From Pseudobdellovibrionaceae bacterium (GTDB taxonomy: Bacteria; Bdellovibrionota; Bdellovibrionia; Bdellovibrionales; UBA1609), in the NCBI GenBank assembly GCA_023898385.1, contig CP060220.1:2356001-2420000 (forward strand): DNA of 64,000 bases, written 5' to 3'. The stretch's first letter is position 1. The number at the start of each line of letters is the position of its first letter. Of this stretch, positions 60,793 through 64,000 are shown piece by piece. The notes beneath the pieces are model-generated. The model searched no databases. It was not told where the DNA came from and saw only the letters and a list, made by a program, of their open reading frames with translations. The position numbers and the translations under genes are program-made.

Positions 60793-61509
60793 TTAGTCAC
60801 CAAAATAGTTATATTTCTCATGGAGAAAAAACGAATTGACGTAGCTTCCCCCGTCATAACGGTAGCCCAAAGGCTCTAAGATATTCGTTACCGCCCTGCT
60901 ATCGACATGTCCTGTTTCTATACAAAAAACCAAAGGCAACACATCGTTAATAGTCAATGTTTCGAGAATTGAAACCTCATGTCCTTCAACATCTAGAACA
61001 AACAAATCAATCTTTTTTAGGCCATATTTTTTAATCAAATCTTGATAAGTGGTCGTGGGAACTTCTACTTCAATCAATTCACAATTTTGTTGTTTAAGCG
61101 ACGCCATGTGAACATCCGTGTGCGCTAGAGAGCCATTGCCAAAATTATTACCATGAACAGGATGCACAGCATGAGTAAACCTCGAGCGCCCAGTCGAGCT
61201 CGAGAGCGCACCAAATACATTTTTAGAATTTGGTCTATTCTCAGCAAGCCGCTTAAACAAATCTGGGTATGCTTCTATATTTAAACCATTCCACTTCAAC
61301 GTATTTTCAAAAAAATAGCATGTAGAATCGATAATCCCATCGAAGGCTCCACATTCAATATACGTACCCGCTCGGTTATATCTAAAAAAGTAGCGATTGT
61401 ATAAAACCTGATCAAGGGGCGGATCAAATTGACCAAACCATCTCCGAGGCTCTTTCAATGATTCATCTTTGCGAAAGAATCTGTTCGTAAGCACTTCCCA
61501 TTTAAACAT
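60793..61509 (-). CDS. FkbM-family methyltransferase
   Basis: The 238-residue protein has the FkbM layout: YIECGAFDGIIDSTCYFF, then NGLNIEAYPDLFKRL, VPTTTYQDLI and IDLFVLDVEGHEVSILE. FkbM enzymes O-methylate sugars or antibiotics. I use the ATG at 61509, which shares one base with the wzt stop (TAATG). Position beside an ABC exporter with a C-terminal glycan-binding domain suggests it caps the non-reducing end of the chain, as methylated ends can mark a chain for export in O8/O9a-type systems. That is inference. Confidence 0.85.
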   Translation of the reverse strand: MFKWEVLTNRFFRKDESLKEPRRWFGQFDPPLDQVLYNRYFFRYNRAGTYIECGAFDGIIDSTCYFFENTLKWNGLNIEAYPDLFKRLAENRPNSKNVFGALSSSTGRSRFTHAVHPVHGNNFGNGSLAHTDVHMASLKQQNCELIEVEVPTTTYQDLIKKYGLKKIDLFVLDVEGHEVSILETLTINDVLPLVFCIETGHVDSRAVTNILEPLGYRYDGGSYVNSFFLHEKYNYFGD

Positions 61510-62747
61510 TATTTTGCCACCGATTCTATCTTCCACGATTGCTCTAAAAATTGATCATACTTTTCTTCTCCCGAAACCTCTAGGGCCAACTTCGGAGAAT
61601 CAATGATTACCTGACCGCCATCCCGGGCTACTCCCACCAGCCGTGAATACACCTGATACTTCCCTGATTTCAGGGGGAACTGATCAAGAGAAACCCGAAC
61701 GCTATACTGCCCGGGCATGACGTCGTCAAAATCTACGCCCTGAAAATCATTCCGCAAGTGAATTGATACGTTCTCTGTTTTGTCCAATACAAGAAAATTA
61801 ACGAACACTTCACTAAACTCATCGGAGTTTGAAAACTCCATTTCAAAACTGACGCCAGCTCTGGGCGGTATTACCGAAACACTATTTTCTTCAGAAAGAA
61901 CCGCAAGACTATTAAATTTCAAACCTGATTTCTCAAGAACGAGTTTGGGCTTCTTTTTTTCATCGCCAACATTTGTTGAATCACCCAGCGCCACCCTGTC
62001 AAAATAGTAGTCGATTCCCTCTCGAGTTTTACCGTCAAATACAATGCATCCGTCTTTTAACACAATCACTCGGTTAGTTAGCTTTTGAATCATCCCAACG
62101 TCGTGACTGACAAGAATTAGAATCTTTGCTTCCATAATCAAATCATCCATTCTTGCCCGTGCTTTGCGCATAAAATCTACATCACCCGCCGCAAGCATTT
62201 CATCGAAAACTAATATTTCTGGGTCAATTGTCGTCGCGATAGTAAACGCTAGCCTTACAGACATGCCCGAAGAGTAATACTTTACGGGTACGTCAATAAA
62301 GTGGCCCAAGTCCGTAAAATCTATAATCTCTTTTTCTTTAGATGTGATCTGTTCCTTTGAGAACCCCAGCATATAGCCATTTAGGTAAATGTTTTCTCTG
62401 CCCGTCGCTTCTGGGTCAAAGCCCGCAGCTATTTCAATAAGGGGCTGCAGTCGACCAGAAACTGAAATCGTTCCTTCTGATGGTTTTAGTATTCCAGATA
62501 TCACTTTCAAAAGAGTACTTTTACCCGCACCATTTAGGCCGATGATGCCTAGCCGCTCGCCTTCATGAATCTCAAGATCTATTCCCTTTAGCGCATGCAA
62601 CTTGCCGACTTTTTCGGAAACATACTTCCTTTTCAAAATCGCATTGATCAGTCTCTCTTTAAGGTTGTTGGTCTTGTCATAATACAAGTCATAAACCAGA
62701 CCGACATTCTTGAGTGCTATTTGAAAATGTGGACCGACTGATGACAC
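61509..62747 (-). CDS. wzt: Polysaccharide ABC exporter ATPase with C-terminal carbohydrate-binding domain
   Basis: The 412-residue protein has an ABC ATPase domain of Wzt type (Walker A GLNGAGKSTLLK, signature YSSGMSVRLAFTIA, Walker B ILVFDEMLAAGD, H-loop LVSHD). A C-terminal beta-sandwich of about 150 residues follows. In O-antigen exporters this domain binds the terminal modification and sets export of finished chains. It works with the Wzm permease just upstream in the same operon. It moves completed polysaccharide across the inner membrane. Confidence 0.92.
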   Translation of the reverse strand: MSSVGPHFQIALKNVGLVYDLYYDKTNNLKERLINAILKRKYVSEKVGKLHALKGIDLEIHEGERLGIIGLNGAGKSTLLKVISGILKPSEGTISVSGRLQPLIEIAAGFDPEATGRENIYLNGYMLGFSKEQITSKEKEIIDFTDLGHFIDVPVKYYSSGMSVRLAFTIATTIDPEILVFDEMLAAGDVDFMRKARARMDDLIMEAKILILVSHDVGMIQKLTNRVIVLKDGCIVFDGKTREGIDYYFDRVALGDSTNVGDEKKKPKLVLEKSGLKFNSLAVLSEENSVSVIPPRAGVSFEMEFSNSDEFSEVFVNFLVLDKTENVSIHLRNDFQGVDFDDVMPGQYSVRVSLDQFPLKSGKYQVYSRLVGVARDGGQVIIDSPKLALEVSGEEKYDQFLEQSWKIESVAK

Positions 62748-62757
62748 AATGACCTTC

Positions 62758-63558
62758 TTAAAGTTTAAATACGATTTTGTTGTCGTATTTATAAAGGAAG
62801 TACATTCCCAAAATCAAACTCACCACTGACGCACCCGTCAACACGGCCATATCAAAGGCGCTTGGCAGCCTCTGATACATAATCGGATCTCGAAAACAGT
62901 TCACAAAATAGTAAAAAGGATTCAGCTTCACTATAAATTGAAGTTGAGTGGGCAACAGCTCAATAGGATACAGAATTGGCGTCAAAAAGAATGCTGCCTG
63001 CATTACTGTGGGGATGATATGCATTAGGTCTCGAAAATAAACGCTCATAATCCCAACCAAAGTGGACACTCCCAAAAAAAATCCAAATGAAATAACTATG
63101 GGCAGGGGCAAGAAAAACAATGCGGGCGAAAAATGAAGGCGACCAAACAAAATTCCTAACAACACTAGCGCCACAAAGCTTAAAAGAAAATTAACTAACT
63201 CGATTGATACCACGTTCAGCGGATAAATTAACTTTGGCAGGTATATTTTCTTAATGAAATGCTCATTGCCAATAAATGCCATGGTCGAATTGACCGTGAC
63301 CCCAGAAATTACATTGAAATACACCGCACCCGTGAACATAAAGACAAAATAATTCTGCATTTGTATTTTGTTCGCAGCGGAGAACACAACTCCGATCACT
63401 AGGTAGTGCAACAGTGGCGCCAAAACCGTCCACATAAAGCCCAATATTGAACGACGGTATCTCTGTTTGAGGGTAGACCTCACGATACTGTAAACTACAT
63501 GGCGGTAGCTATAAGTGTCCCGAAAAAGCTTATCTGCCCAAGACTTCATATTTAACAA
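62758..63558 (-). CDS. wzm: Polysaccharide ABC exporter permease
   Basis: The 266-residue ABC-2 permease has six membrane helices, and an N-terminal amphipathic start leading to RSTLKQRYRRSILGFMWTVL. It ends with the conserved NPFYYFVNCFRDPIMYQRLP block. Two copies with the Wzt ATPase form the inner-membrane channel for long polysaccharides. It is separated from wzt by 10 nt. The partner ATPase and glycan genes around it support the call. Confidence 0.92.
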   Translation of the reverse strand: MLNMKSWADKLFRDTYSYRHVVYSIVRSTLKQRYRRSILGFMWTVLAPLLHYLVIGVVFSAANKIQMQNYFVFMFTGAVYFNVISGVTVNSTMAFIGNEHFIKKIYLPKLIYPLNVVSIELVNFLLSFVALVLLGILFGRLHFSPALFFLPLPIVISFGFFLGVSTLVGIMSVYFRDLMHIIPTVMQAAFFLTPILYPIELLPTQLQFIVKLNPFYYFVNCFRDPIMYQRLPSAFDMAVLTGASVVSLILGMYFLYKYDNKIVFKL

Positions 63559-63586
63559 CCAAATACTCTACTGGCCACGAGTCTAC

Positions 63587-64000
63587 CTACCTCAGCTCTG
63601 CACTTGTCTGCTTATTCAATGGCATCTGTTTTGATACAAACTGACTTCGCGAGAAAAAATCAAAAACCTCACTTGAATACTGCTGCCAGGTCGGCCACTT
63701 TGCGACCTCTGCCTCTTCGCAGAGTCTTTTATAGAGATCTTGGTCTTCAAAAAGGCGTTTTATTTCTTTGGCAATATCTGTAATTGATTCGGGATCCGCA
63801 AAGGTACAACCACCCAGAATTTCACCGATCTCTTTCATGCTGTCACGGTCCCCTGCTAAACATGGCTTCCCGTGGTAAATAGATTCTACTATGGGCAATC
63901 CAAATCCTTCTGCCAAGGAACAAAAGATAGAAAACTTTGATGCCCGATAAATTTCATTGAGCTCCTCATCTGAAGCTGAATATTTGATATCTATATCATA
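63587..64000 (-). CDS. Glycosyltransferase family 4-like enzyme (3' part only)
   Basis: This is the C-terminal 137 residues of a GT4-like enzyme that runs off the window end. The last frame reads SASDEELNEIYRASKFSIF, CSLAEGFGLPIVESIYHGKP, then GDRDSMKEIGEI, the conserved sugar-nucleotide site. It is upstream of wzm in the same direction and belongs to the polysaccharide operon. Confidence 0.85.
   Translation of the reverse strand, partial: YDIDIKYSASDEELNEIYRASKFSIFCSLAEGFGLPIVESIYHGKPCLAGDRDSMKEIGEILGGCTFADPESITDIAKEIKRLFEDQDLYKRLCEEAEVAKWPTWQQYSSEVFDFFSRSQFVSKQMPLNKQTSAELR

Noticed and set aside
1..64000. CRISPR arrays, tRNA, rRNA, insertion sequences or phage genes
   Set aside because: I looked for regular spaced repeats, conserved RNA sequences and transposase or integrase motifs and saw none.

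Overview
The window comes from a Gram-negative bacterium of middling GC content. I think it is a Bdellovibrio-like member of the Bdellovibrionota or a close deltaproteobacterial relative. The evidence is indirect: lipoproteins and Sec signals, AmgK/MurU muropeptide recycling, a sigma-54 activator, many GG-N10-GC promoters, and a Wzm/Wzt polysaccharide locus. I found no tRNA, rRNA, CRISPR array or intact insertion sequence.

Layout. 0-7.8 kb is mostly housekeeping: the uvrA 3' end, an MsbA-like ABC exporter, a sigma-54 activator with a sigma-54-promoted degenerate AAA+ target, and murU-amgK. 7.8-20 kb is accessory: a JmjC oxygenase/MATE operon, a large lipoprotein, an HTH-nucleotidyltransferase toxin-antitoxin pair, a CPCC protein, a dead duplicate of the amgK 5' end, a five-gene operon that looks like a peptide natural-product cluster (38-aa peptide, SAM-fold enzyme, two Fe/2OG-type oxygenases, MFS exporter), and two barstar homologues.

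20-45 kb is the most unusual part. It has five family-5 (OppA/DppA-like) solute-binding proteins and no permease or ATPase to go with them. It also has three membrane histidine kinases with no response regulator. Three cassettes combine a small protein, a peptide-modifying enzyme (radical SAM, YcaO, or radical SAM plus GNAT), a binding protein and a kinase, in tightly overlapping genes. Two of the three have good sigma-54 promoters. Two further binding proteins have no export signal. One cassette and a mini-cassette lie between 280-bp direct repeats copied from the 5' end of a DUF4143 ATPase gene. I propose that these are peptide signalling modules, in which a modified peptide is presented to a kinase by a dedicated binding protein. 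Gly-rich secreted proteins and a serine protease sit between cassettes two and three.

45-64 kb is a cell-surface polysaccharide locus. ManB, ManC, Gmd and Rmd make GDP-mannose and GDP-4-keto-6-deoxymannose/GDP-D-rhamnose. A perosamine-synthase-like aminotransferase is followed by its own ACP, ketoreductase, acyl ligase and NeuD-type acyltransferase, which suggests an N-acylated perosamine. Glycosyltransferases, a Wzx-type flippase, Wzm/Wzt and an FkbM methyltransferase complete the locus.
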